Assembly (NCBI GenBank): GCA_001820655.1 | Contig: MHQM01000013.1 | Span: forward strand, 1-23,110 | Length of the DNA: 23,110 bases | Source of the DNA: Candidatus Sungbacteria bacterium RIFCSPHIGHO2_02_FULL_52_23 | Lineage (GTDB): Bacteria; Patescibacteriota; Minisyncoccia; Sungbacterales; HO2-52-23 | Direction of reading: 5' to 3' | Shown here: piece after piece, positions 13,857 to 20,462 of the stretch | Position numbering within the stretch: position 1 is the first letter of the stretch | Layout: the number at the start of each line of letters is the position of its first letter | Translations under genes and position numbers: made by a program | The notes under the pieces: model-generated | The model's input: the letters and a program-made list of their open reading frames with translations, nothing else | What the model was told of the DNA's origin: nothing | The model's database searches: none

Positions 13857-14408
13857 ATGGCGCTATTTCCGCAACTCAAAACAGAGCGATTGATCCTGCG
13901 TGCTTTTGACGCGGCCGATGCCGCGGATGCGGCGCGTATGGCAGGGTGTCGCGATGTTGCGTCAAATACTCTTCGCATCCCGCATCCATACAGCGAAGAG
14001 ATGGCTCGTATATGGATCGCATCTCTTGCATCGGAATTTGAAAAAGGAGAGAGCGTGACTTTTGCTATCGCGCTTTCAGGCGAGCTGATCGGCGCGATCA
14101 GTCTTGAGATCACGCGCGAATTTGACCGCGCAGAACTTGGCTATTGGATCGGCAAGCCGTACTGGGGGCAGGGGTATGCTACTGAAGCCGGACACGCGGT
14201 GCTTGCGTATGGATTCGGCGAGCTTGGTCTCAATCGTATATTTGCGTATCATTTTTCGCGTAATCCCGCATCCGGGCGCGTCATGCAAAAGATTGGCATG
14301 ACGCATGAGGGGCATCTGCGCCAGCACACAAAGAAGTGGGGCGTCTATGAGGACGAAGAAATATACGGCATCTTGAAAAGCGATTTTGTGGATAGTTACG
14401 AGAAGTGA
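13857..14408 (+). CDS. GNAT acetyltransferase, RimJ/RimL type
   Basis: A 183-residue GNAT-family N-acetyltransferase. The start LKTERLILRAFDAADA is the usual opening of RimJ/RimL-like enzymes. The acetyl-CoA-binding site is at about residues 95-110: LGYWIGKPYWGQGYATEA, with G-Q-G-Y-A. Later LGLNRIFAYHFSRNPASGRVMQKIGM and the HLRQHTKKWGVYEDEEIYGIL end are also typical. It transfers acetyl to an amine, such as a protein N-terminus, an amino sugar or an antibiotic; the acceptor is unknown. It is the last gene before an AGACCT element. No Shine-Dalgarno sequence is present. Confidence 0.88.
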   Translation: MALFPQLKTERLILRAFDAADAADAARMAGCRDVASNTLRIPHPYSEEMARIWIASLASEFEKGESVTFAIALSGELIGAISLEITREFDRAELGYWIGKPYWGQGYATEAGHAVLAYGFGELGLNRIFAYHFSRNPASGRVMQKIGMTHEGHLRQHTKKWGVYEDEEIYGILKSDFVDSYEK

Positions 14409-14419
14409 TATTATAGGAT

Positions 14420-14618
14420 AGACCTACTGATTAAATAGTTTCGTTACGAGATGTTCAGATTTCGTGCGAGTATTGGAAAAATTATGAGGCATATACGGTA
14501 TATATGTTGAATAATTTTTCCAAAGTCATAGTACAGACGCGAAGCGTTCCCGCATAGCGGGATGCCCCGTCTCCGAAATCTGAACATCGGAGGTGAATAA
14601 TATTTAATCAGTAGGTCT
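14420..14618. mobile_element. AGACCT palindromic element, copy 3 (TSD GAT)
   Basis: A 199-bp element. The terminal stem AGACCTACTGATTAAATA matches copy 2. It is flanked by direct GAT at 14417-14419 and 14619-14621. The tip is CATATACGGTATATATG. The right arm carries the nested hairpin at 14534-14574, in inverted orientation and on the opposite arm compared with copy 1. The right end is 5 bp from the mscL start codon, so the element supplies the whole upstream region of mscL. Confidence 0.85.
14534..14574. repeat. Nested REP-like hairpin, copy b (inverted)
   Basis: It begins CAGACGCGAAGCG and ends GCCCCGTCTCC, with an inner stem TCCCGC / GCGGGA. Read on the minus strand it aligns with copies a and c and is also placed just after CAGATTTC of the host arm, so the insertion point in the host element is the same. 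Confidence 0.7.
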
Positions 14619-14623
14619 GATAT

Positions 14624-14926
14624 ATGGTTGTAAAAGAGTTTTTGGAGTTTCTCAAGGAGTATAAGGTTGCGTCTTTGGCGATCGCTTTTGTGATGGGAAG
14701 TGCCTCTACCGCGCTGATTAATTCGTTTGTCAAAGATATGCTGATGCCGGTGATCTTGCCTCTGGCTTCTACGGGGCCGTGGCGCGATGCGGTGTTTGTT
14801 ATGGGTCCCGTGCGGCTTGCGTACGGAGCATTTTTTGCGGAGCTGATCAATTTTATCCTACTTGCGACAGTCGTATTTATCGTAGTGAAAAAAATCATCA
14901 AAGCGGAGAAAAATGGGACTAAATAA
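14624..14926 (+). CDS. mscL: Large-conductance mechanosensitive channel (MscL)
   Basis: A 100-residue MscL-family protein. The N-terminal amphipathic KEFLEFLKEYKVASLAIAFVMGSA corresponds to the S1 helix and first pore helix. VKDMLMPVI, then AYGAFFAELINFILLATVVFIVVKKI form the loop and second membrane helix. It is shorter than typical MscL proteins (about 130-150 residues), lacking most of the C-terminal cytoplasmic bundle. It opens under membrane tension to release solutes. An AGACCT element ends 5 bp before the ATG; a weak AGGT at 14613-14616 in its terminal repeat could act as a ribosome site. The signal-peptide protein follows after 9 nt. Confidence 0.85.
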   Translation: MVVKEFLEFLKEYKVASLAIAFVMGSASTALINSFVKDMLMPVILPLASTGPWRDAVFVMGPVRLAYGAFFAELINFILLATVVFIVVKKIIKAEKNGTK

Positions 14927-14935
14927 TTTCTTAAT

Positions 14936-15604
14936 ATGAAAAAGAATATTGCAAAAGCAGGGATCGGCGTACTGGCGATATTGGTCGTAGTCTTGTCCGG
15001 AATACGGAGCGCTCGCGCCGAAGAATCTTTGACGATTCTGAATACCGCGATTCAGTTTGTCTCCGAAAGCGCGGTCGTCATCCGCTGGGATACCAGCGCG
15101 CCATCCACATCGGAGGTGGAATACGGCTTGACGACCGCGTACGGCAAGACGACCGGCCGCGATACTGTGAGGACCGCCGTGCATACGATGCCGCTTGGCG
15201 GTCTTATCGTAGGCGTCCCCTACCACTTCCGCGTAAAATCCGAGAGTGTTGCGGGTGCTCTGGTAGTGTCGCGCGATTATACGCTCACGACCAAGGCCGA
15301 CGCATCATCGGGTACCATCTCTTCGTCTCCGGCGCAACTCGGAGCCAGCGGAACTTCGCGCGTATCAAAAGTGTTTATCCGTGATCTGGCGGTCGGCATG
15401 CGAGGGGATGATGTTATAGATCTACAGAGATTTCTGATTGAACAAAAGCAATATCCAGAGGCTTTGGTGACGGGCTATTTCGGTACTCTCACGCGCGCGG
15501 CTGTCGCGCGATTTCAGCAAGCGCAGGGCATCATGCCTGCAGTAGGCTATTTCGGTCCCCTGACGCGGGCACGGGTCGCGGCGCTTGATGGAACAAAAGA
15601 GTGA
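14936..15604 (+). CDS. Secreted FN3-like + peptidoglycan-binding protein
   Basis: A 222-residue exported protein. A signal peptide (1-28, AxA site before EES) is followed by a fibronectin-III-like or purple-acid-phosphatase-N-like domain (about 33-120; VVIRWDTSAPSTSEVEYG ... YHFRVKS). A short linker and a peptidoglycan-binding_1 domain (about 142-215) follow, with LAVGMRGDDVIDLQRFL ... VTGYFGTLTRAAVARFQQAQG ... GYFGPLTRARV. The FLxxxxxYPxxLVTGYFG form is very common in Parcubacteria and supports the taxonomic reading. It presumably sticks to cell-wall peptidoglycan and presents the FN3 domain for adhesion or wall contact. It is closely linked to mscL. Confidence 0.88.
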   Translation: MKKNIAKAGIGVLAILVVVLSGIRSARAEESLTILNTAIQFVSESAVVIRWDTSAPSTSEVEYGLTTAYGKTTGRDTVRTAVHTMPLGGLIVGVPYHFRVKSESVAGALVVSRDYTLTTKADASSGTISSSPAQLGASGTSRVSKVFIRDLAVGMRGDDVIDLQRFLIEQKQYPEALVTGYFGTLTRAAVARFQQAQGIMPAVGYFGPLTRARVAALDGTKE

Positions 15605-15606
15605 TT

Positions 15607-15634
15607 TTGCGCATTGAACGGCGTGTGGTACGAT
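15607..15634 (+). promoter_or_regulatory. Promoter of the zinc-ribbon gene
   Basis: TTGCGC (15607-15612), a 16-nt spacer, TACGAT (15629-15634) preceded by TG (15626-15627; extended -10). The leader to the ATG at 15679 would be about 38 nt and carries a Shine-Dalgarno sequence, unlike the leaderless genes nearby. Confidence 0.45.
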
Positions 15635-15678
15635 CAGACCAGTCCTTGCGGTTTTGTGGCTTGAAGAAGGAGAAGTCC

Positions 15679-15885
15679 ATGTCATTGCAAGTTGGTAGTT
15701 CCTTGCGTGAGGTAAAGTGCGGGAAATGCGGAAAAGACATAATTAGTCCTGTCTATAGGGATGGCCGCATGGTTTGCAGTGGTTGCTATGACAAGAGTTT
15801 GATAGAAATTCGGCGCGCCGATGAGGTCGCCGCGCGCTTCGGCTTCGCGCCGTCTCCGAGAGGTGGTGATGCTCCCACGTTTTGA
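15679..15885 (+). CDS. Small CxxC-CxxC zinc-ribbon protein
   Basis: A 68-residue protein with CGKCGK (Cys15, Cys18) and CSGCYD (Cys34, Cys37), a treble-clef or zinc-ribbon-like metal site, then a charged helix and a Pro/Gly-rich tail. The ATG at 15679 is chosen because of a strong AAGGAG at 15667-15672, 6 nt upstream; the frame is open 26 codons further but without a signal. The family was not recognised; it looks like a small CxxC-type zinc-binding protein such as those annotated as transcription- or topoisomerase-associated. A rho-independent terminator follows 41 bp after the stop. Confidence 0.65.
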   Translation: MSLQVGSSLREVKCGKCGKDIISPVYRDGRMVCSGCYDKSLIEIRRADEVAARFGFAPSPRGGDAPTF

Positions 15886-15926
15886 TACAGCGGCTTGGAG
15901 CTCCATGCCTCATGTCCCCGAGAGCT

Positions 15927-15961
15927 AAGGCCGCGCCCGCTTTTGCAAGCTCGGCCTTTTT
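15927..15961 (+). terminator. Terminator after the zinc-ribbon gene
   Basis: AAGGCCG (15927-15933) pairs with CGGCCTT (15952-15958), with further partial pairing inside and a TTTT tip loop, followed by a T-run (15957-15961). It ends the 15607 transcript. Confidence 0.65.
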
Positions 15962-15974
15962 GATTCTTTCATCC

Positions 15975-16003
15975 TTGATTTTTCTTATAATATGTTGTAT
16001 TAT
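15975..16003 (+). promoter_or_regulatory. Promoter of the 77-residue protein, near-leaderless
   Basis: TTGATT (15975-15980), a 17-nt spacer, TATTAT (15998-16003). Eight bases then lead to the ATG at 16012. There is no Shine-Dalgarno sequence. Confidence 0.5.
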
Positions 16004-16011
16004 GGCAACAT

Positions 16012-16245
16012 ATGAAAGGAAGGCGGGAAGAGTTTGAATTGAGCCAGATCCGGACGACGTCTGCGGCGTTTTTGGAGTCCTACAACCGCACTTTGCCTGC
16101 GGGGTATCCGCGCGCATCCACGGCTCTCTTGAGAAAATTTCAGGCCGCACATCCGACGCTTTTTAAACACGGCGATCAGTGGTCGGTGGCGCTTCACCGC
16201 AAACGCATGATGGACTGGCTTTCCTCAAACAGTCAACTCGTATAA
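16012..16245 (+). CDS. Hypothetical 77-residue protein
   Basis: A small, hydrophilic, mostly helical protein of unknown family. Two helix-like parts stand out: REEFELSQIRTTSAAFLESYNRTLP, and a central PRASTALLRKFQAAHPTLFK followed by a basic region HRKRMMDWLSS. The pattern could suit DNA or nucleoprotein contact, but there is no distinctive motif. The gene has its own good promoter, which supports its being real. Its stop codon TAA directly adjoins the AGAACC palindromic element: the last base of the stop is the first of the element, so the element was inserted at, or has replaced, the original 3' end of the gene. The C-terminus may therefore have changed. Confidence 0.55.
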   Translation: MKGRREEFELSQIRTTSAAFLESYNRTLPAGYPRASTALLRKFQAAHPTLFKHGDQWSVALHRKRMMDWLSSNSQLV

Positions 16246-16448
16246 GAACCTATCCCAATGAAAATCCACTACTCCAACATGAAATTTTCGGCTGCAAACC
16301 CGTCAGGACTCCTTGACGTACTCTTTGAGTACGCCATCGTCATCCTTCAGGGTTTTCGGAGACGGGGCGTCCCGCTTTGCGGGAACGCCTCGCGTCTGGA
16401 CCAGAAAATTTCATGTTTCGCGACGTGTTTTTCATTGGGATAGGTTCT
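16245..16448. mobile_element. Palindromic element, AGAACC family, copy B
   Basis: A 204-bp imperfect palindrome. The left AGAACCTATCCCAATGAAAA pairs with the right TTTTTCATTGGGATAGGTTCT end. Inner arms CATGAAATTTTC / GAAAATTTCATG also pair, and the tip is GTACTC TTT GAGTAC. The right arm carries the nested REP-like hairpin (16358-16398). It fills the entire space between the 77-residue gene and obg, ending 6 bp before the obg ATG. No flanking direct repeat is seen (ATA left, GCT right). Confidence 0.75.
16358..16398. repeat. Nested REP-like hairpin, copy c
   Basis: It begins GGAGACGGGGCG and ends CGCCTCGCGTCTG, with an inner stem TCCCGC TTT GCGGGA. This copy is inside an AGAACC-family element, whereas copies a and b are inside AGACCT-family elements, so the hairpin moves between host families. 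Confidence 0.7.
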
Positions 16449-16454
16449 GCTGGC

Positions 16455-17417
16455 ATGCTGATTGACGATGTGACAATCAAAGCCGAAGCGGGAGACGGCG
16501 GCCGGGGGGCCGTCGCGTTTAATAAAAACTTGCTTGCACTAGGGCCTGCCGGAGGATCGGGCGGCCGCGGAGGCAGTATTTATGCCGAAGGCGTATCGGA
16601 TCTCGGTACACTGGGGCAGTTTCGGTATGAAAAAGACGTAAGAGCGCAGAGCGGCGGCGGAGGCAGGCCGCAATTTTGTGATGGCATAGACGGATCGGAT
16701 CGTGTTCTGAAAATACCGGTCGGGACAGTAGTTCATAATCTGACCAAAGGCTATGCGCGGGAGATCGTGCGAGTCGGCGAGCGGATCCGTATTGCGCGCG
16801 GCGGCCGCGGGGGCTGGGGTAATTTTCACTTTCGGTCGTCCGTCAATACGACGCCGCGGGAGTTTGAAGAAGGCACTCCGGGCGAGCGCTTTGATATCCG
16901 GTTTGAATTAAAGCTCATCGCCGATATAGGATTGATCGGGCTTCCCAATGCGGGCAAGTCGTCCTTGCTCAATGAGCTCACGCGCGCGAGTGCCAAAGTC
17001 GCCAATTACCCCTTTACCACGCTTGAGCCAAATCTCGGGGTGCATTACGGATTGATACTTGCGGATATCCCCGGGCTGATAGAGGGTGCATCGCACGGCA
17101 AGGGGCTTGGCATCAAATTTCTCCGCCATGTGGAGCGGACGCGGATACTCTTTCATCTGGTGGCCGCGGATTCGGCACATCCGGTAAAGGACTACCGCAC
17201 CGTAAAAAACGAACTGAAAAAATACAGCAAAGAGCTTGCCCAAAAGAAAGAGTACGTGTTTTTAAGCAAAAGCGATACAGCATCGCCCGCGGAGCTGAAG
17301 AAAAAATTGGTAGCCCTTAAAAAAGCCGCGAAAAATGTCCTGCCTCTCTCTATTCACGACTGGGACAGCATGGAAAAAGTGAAAAAGATTCTCGCGAAAA
17401 TTCAAGCGAAAAAATGA
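16455..17417 (+). CDS. obg: Obg/CgtA-family GTPase
   Basis: A 320-residue Obg GTPase. The N-terminal Gly-rich Obg domain (1-155) has AEAGDGGRGAVAFNK, GGSGGRGG and later RGGRGGWGN. The G domain carries G1 GLPNAGKSS (162-170), YPFTT (G2), DIPGLIEGASHGKGLG (G3) and LSKSD (G4; SKSD instead of NKxD). No C-terminal OCT domain is present. Obg associates with the large ribosomal subunit and controls its maturation and stress responses. The ATG at 16455 is the start that matches the conserved N-terminus (MLIDDVTIKAEAGDGG); the open frame further upstream lies in the palindromic element. No Shine-Dalgarno sequence is seen, and the element supplies the whole upstream region. Confidence 0.93.
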   Translation: MLIDDVTIKAEAGDGGRGAVAFNKNLLALGPAGGSGGRGGSIYAEGVSDLGTLGQFRYEKDVRAQSGGGGRPQFCDGIDGSDRVLKIPVGTVVHNLTKGYAREIVRVGERIRIARGGRGGWGNFHFRSSVNTTPREFEEGTPGERFDIRFELKLIADIGLIGLPNAGKSSLLNELTRASAKVANYPFTTLEPNLGVHYGLILADIPGLIEGASHGKGLGIKFLRHVERTRILFHLVAADSAHPVKDYRTVKNELKKYSKELAQKKEYVFLSKSDTASPAELKKKLVALKKAAKNVLPLSIHDWDSMEKVKKILAKIQAKK

Positions 17418-17442
17418 AAAAATTAGCGAACGACATAAAAGG

Positions 17443-17486
17443 CATCATTACAACATTCATACGATCGTATGAATGTTGTAATGATG
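17443..17486. repeat. Perfect 44-bp palindrome, copy 2
   Basis: A perfect palindrome centred between 17464 and 17465. Its inner 42 bp are identical to 746-787. It lies between obg and the minus-strand terminator of the AIR-synthase-like gene. On the minus strand it is followed by GCCTTTTATG, echoing the GCCTTGTTTTG after copy 1 on the plus strand. Confidence 0.85.
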
Positions 17487-17516
17487 TGCGGTAGCAGAAT
17501 TTTTTCTAAAGAAAAA

Positions 17517-17544
17517 TCCCGGAGTGCTTGCGAGCGCTCCGGGA
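17517..17544 (-). terminator. Terminator of the AIR-synthase-like gene
   Basis: On the minus strand a 12-bp GC-rich stem (TCCCGGAGCGCT / AGCACTCCGGGA, one G-T pair) with a CGCA loop is followed by TTTTTC. It lies 19 bp after the stop codon of the minus-strand gene. Confidence 0.85.
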
Positions 17545-17563
17545 ACTCAAAGCGGGAAGAAAA

Positions 17564-18769
17564 TCAGACACCGTAGCTGAACTCTTCCCCTGCGGTTTTG
17601 ATGACGACCTTCCGCCCGTGCGGATTCGCTCCATTTGGCACGACGCGGCCGATTACTTTTGCCTCTATGCCGCAGAGGGCGGCAATTTCTATGCATACGT
17701 CGGCAACGACCTGATCTTTTACAACCGCCTCAAGCCCATGCCCCATATTATATGTCTCATACATCTGGCGCAAAGACATACCGGGCACATGAAGCATCTG
17801 GAAAATAGGCGGTACAGGCAAGAGATCGTCTTTGAGGTATACGATCCCGGGAAATCCAAATTTACCGATTTTTGTCTGCCCTCCTCCGGAGCAGTGAATG
17901 AACCCTTGGATGTGATGTACGCCGATCTCGCGCACGATGTTTGAGATAAGCGGGAGATATGTCCTCGTCGGCGAGAGGAGCGCTGACCCGATATAAAAAT
18001 CCGGAGTGCCTGCCGCGGTGTTCCATGTGTCCCAGATCCCATAGTTACCGCAGTAGACGAGATCAGGATCGCTTTCGGGATCAAACGTTTCTGTGTGGAT
18101 CCGATGCGCTGGCGAGAGTATGTCATGCCGCGCGTTGGTCAAGCCGTTTGATCTGATTCCGGAATTCTTTTTATCCTCCCATGCCGCCCGGCCGGTAGAA
18201 CTGAAACCGACGATGAGCGCAGGAGCCGAAATCCTGCTTGCGTCTATGACGTCGCTTCGCAGGAATCGCACGGTGATCGTATGGTCAACCGTGAGCGTAC
18301 GCACCTGATCGCCGAGATCCGCAGTCTCGCCTCCGGTGAAATGGCAGGGGAAACCAAGATCAGAAAGGGCAGAACACAATTTCTGGCACGCTCCGATCAG
18401 AGACTTCACAATGTCGCCGGGAATCAGGCGCTTGTTTCGCGCGATTGCCATAGAGACGATGAACGGGCCAAAAGCTCCTGCGCATGCCGCATCGTCAAGA
18501 TTCATAAACAGGCTGTCTTTGACGATGCCGCTCCATATCATCCAGTCCAAGTCGTCGGTAAGTTTCCAGTAGAGATACGCAAGGAGCGCCTTGCTCCCTG
18601 CGCCATCGCTATGCTGGATCACGCAGTGGTCGGGACTACCGCAAAAGTAGTCAGGATAAATCCTGCAAAACGCTCCGGGATAGAGTCCCGGATCAAGAAC
18701 TGTGACAGCTTGCTCCACATCGGGCTTGGATGCGGAGACGCCTCTTTGTTCATACCGCGAGATTTCCAT
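17564..18769 (-). CDS. AIR-synthase (PurM)-like protein
   Basis: A 401-residue protein of the AIR synthase/PurM superfamily. The start YEQRGVSASKPDVEQAV, the ATP/substrate loop SDGAGSKALLA (54-64), a DSLFMNLDDAACAGA stretch and GGETADLGDQV (146-156) correspond to the conserved PurM motifs D-G-x-G-x-K, N-D and GGETA. PurM makes aminoimidazole ribonucleotide in purine synthesis; superfamily relatives include ThiL, HypE, SelD and PurL. The protein is longer than typical PurM (about 345) and no other purine gene is in the window. The ATG at 18769 has a strong AGGAGG Shine-Dalgarno sequence 9 nt upstream; the frame is open 56 codons further without a signal. The superfamily is sure, the specific enzyme is likely but not certain. 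Confidence 0.8.
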   Translation of the reverse strand: MEISRYEQRGVSASKPDVEQAVTVLDPGLYPGAFCRIYPDYFCGSPDHCVIQHSDGAGSKALLAYLYWKLTDDLDWMIWSGIVKDSLFMNLDDAACAGAFGPFIVSMAIARNKRLIPGDIVKSLIGACQKLCSALSDLGFPCHFTGGETADLGDQVRTLTVDHTITVRFLRSDVIDASRISAPALIVGFSSTGRAAWEDKKNSGIRSNGLTNARHDILSPAHRIHTETFDPESDPDLVYCGNYGIWDTWNTAAGTPDFYIGSALLSPTRTYLPLISNIVREIGVHHIQGFIHCSGGGQTKIGKFGFPGIVYLKDDLLPVPPIFQMLHVPGMSLRQMYETYNMGHGLEAVVKDQVVADVCIEIAALCGIEAKVIGRVVPNGANPHGRKVVIKTAGEEFSYGV

Positions 18770-18820
18770 TGGATCCTTCCTCCTGCAGGAGGTTGCTGTA
18801 CTGTATGACGAACTGGTCTG

Positions 18821-18848
18821 ATGATAGCAGAGTAAACTTGGATTACAA
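18821..18848 (-). promoter_or_regulatory. Promoter of the AIR-synthase-like gene
   Basis: On the minus strand TTGTAA (18848-18843), a 16-nt spacer, TATCAT (18826-18821). The leader to the ATG at 18769 would be about 45 nt and holds the AGGAGG site. It is divergent from the ABC-F gene, for which no clear promoter was seen in the same 131-bp gap. Confidence 0.45.
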
Positions 18849-18900
18849 GAAACATTCGGCGTTTCTTTGCATTTTGTCTTAAATGAAGTAGGGTGGGCGG

Positions 18901-20346
18901 ATGGCCGACGCAATTGTACGGTTTGACCGCGTATCATTTGAATACGGACCCAACAAACCCATCCTCCACGAGGGGAGTTTTTCCGTGCGCCGCGGGGCCA
19001 AGTTTACCGTCATGGGGCAGAATGGCGCGGGCAAATCAACGCTCTTTCAGCTGATCACGGGAGCTTTGAAACCCGATACGGGTGCCATCAATATCCCGCG
19101 GGATTGTGCGATTGCAGTCTCGCGGCAGGTGATCCCGCGCCAGGAGTTGGAACTCTCCGTGCGGGAGTTTTTTGAGCGGTGCTTTACAAAAAAGATCTAT
19201 GATATAGACCCCAGAATTGACGACGTGCTTGAGATCGTCAATCTTCATGCGCCGCACGACCGCGCGATCAAAACATTCTCCGGCGGCCAGCAGGCGCGCC
19301 TCCTGCTTGCATCAGCCCTGATCCAAAACCCCGATCTGCTCCTGCTTGACGAGCCGACCAACAATCTTGATCGCGCGGGCATTGAGCATCTGACGCAGTT
19401 TCTTATTAGCTACAAAAAAACATGCATCGTGATTTCGCACGATGCGGATTTTCTCAATGCGTTCACCGACGGCGTGCTGTATCTGGACGTATTCACGCAC
19501 AAGCTTGAGCAGTACTCGGGCAATTACTTTGACGTGGTGGAGCAGATTGCGGCGCGGATTGAGAAAGAGAACAGGAAAAACGCCCAGCTTGCCAAAGAGA
19601 TCCAGGAGAAAAAAGACAAAGCCAATACCTTTGCGCACAAGGGCGGGCAGATGCGTATGGTAGCCAAGCGCATGCGTAAGAAAGCAGAAGAGCTTGAGGA
19701 GGAAAAAGTAGATGTGCGTAAAGAAGACAAAGCAATCCGGCCATTCAGGATTCCGCATCAGCCGGATTTGGTAGGGGAGATCGTGGGCATCCGGTCGTTT
19801 TCCGTCGTCCATAATCATAAGCCGGTCGCGCGTACGGCCGCGATCTCGCTGAAACGCAACGAACATTTGCTTTTGCGCGGGCCAAACGGCATCGGCAAAT
19901 CAACACTCCTTGAATCCATCGCCCAAGGCAAGGCCAAAGGTGTATCTATCGGATCGGGCGTACGGGTGGGATACTATCGCCAGGATTTTTCCATGCTGGA
20001 TTTTGAGGATACGGTGTATGACGCGCTGATGGCGGTGATGGATCATCCGGTGGAGCAGGAAATGCGTTCTGTCGCGGCCGGATTTCTTATCACGGGCGAT
20101 ATGATGCGTACCAAGATCGGCAGTCTGTCGGAGGGGCAGAAAGGGCTGGTCGCATTTGCGCGGCTTGTCTTGCAGAAGCCGGGGCTTTTGATACTGGATG
20201 AGCCGACCAACCATATCAATTTTCGGCACATCCCCGTGATTGCGACAGCGCTTGATCAGTATCAAGGGGCGATGATTCTCGTAAGCCACGTGCCTGATTT
20301 TGTGGCGTCTATCCGGATTGACCAAATCTTGGATCTGGAAAAGTAG
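18901..20346 (+). CDS. ABC-F family ATPase
   Basis: A 481-residue protein with two ABC ATPase domains and no membrane segments. Domain 1 has Walker A GQNGAGKST (39-47), FSGGQ (126-130), LLLLDEP (146-152) and SHD (179-181). The linker (about 215-285) is rich in Lys and Glu and helical, as in ABC-F proteins. Domain 2 has Walker A GPNGIGKST (327-335), a degenerate signature LSEGQ (409-413) and LLILDEP (429-435). In domain 2 the usual NHLD is NHIN and the usual SHD is SHV. ABC-F proteins bind the ribosomal E site and regulate translation or protect against antibiotics. It is shorter than EttA/Uup (about 550-635). The ATG at 18901 follows GGTGGGCGG, a weak ribosome site. Confidence 0.9.
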   Translation: MADAIVRFDRVSFEYGPNKPILHEGSFSVRRGAKFTVMGQNGAGKSTLFQLITGALKPDTGAINIPRDCAIAVSRQVIPRQELELSVREFFERCFTKKIYDIDPRIDDVLEIVNLHAPHDRAIKTFSGGQQARLLLASALIQNPDLLLLDEPTNNLDRAGIEHLTQFLISYKKTCIVISHDADFLNAFTDGVLYLDVFTHKLEQYSGNYFDVVEQIAARIEKENRKNAQLAKEIQEKKDKANTFAHKGGQMRMVAKRMRKKAEELEEEKVDVRKEDKAIRPFRIPHQPDLVGEIVGIRSFSVVHNHKPVARTAAISLKRNEHLLLRGPNGIGKSTLLESIAQGKAKGVSIGSGVRVGYYRQDFSMLDFEDTVYDALMAVMDHPVEQEMRSVAAGFLITGDMMRTKIGSLSEGQKGLVAFARLVLQKPGLLILDEPTNHINFRHIPVIATALDQYQGAMILVSHVPDFVASIRIDQILDLEK

Positions 20347-20384
20347 ACGATCAGCTAGACGGGTTTCTTCGGGCATCCCACCGC

Positions 20385-20412
20385 TTGCTTTTTATGTGAA
20401 AAATTGTATAGT
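20385..20412 (+). promoter_or_regulatory. Promoter of the PP2C-like gene
   Basis: TTGCTT (20385-20390), a 16-nt spacer, TATAGT (20407-20412). The leader of about 44 nt includes GAGGAGG just before the ATG at 20463. Confidence 0.5.
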
Positions 20413-20462
20413 GTATTTAGTACGTTCCAGCATTATGGTCAAGAATACAGAGGAGGCGCGCA

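Noticed and set aside
16377..16454. 26-residue N-terminal extension of Obg
   Set aside because: It is encoded by the AGAACC palindromic element; the conserved Obg start matches the ATG at 16455.
18770..18937. 56-residue N-terminal extension of the AIR-synthase-like protein
   Set aside because: It crosses the divergent promoter region and overlaps the ABC-F start; a strong AGGAGG site supports the ATG at 18769.
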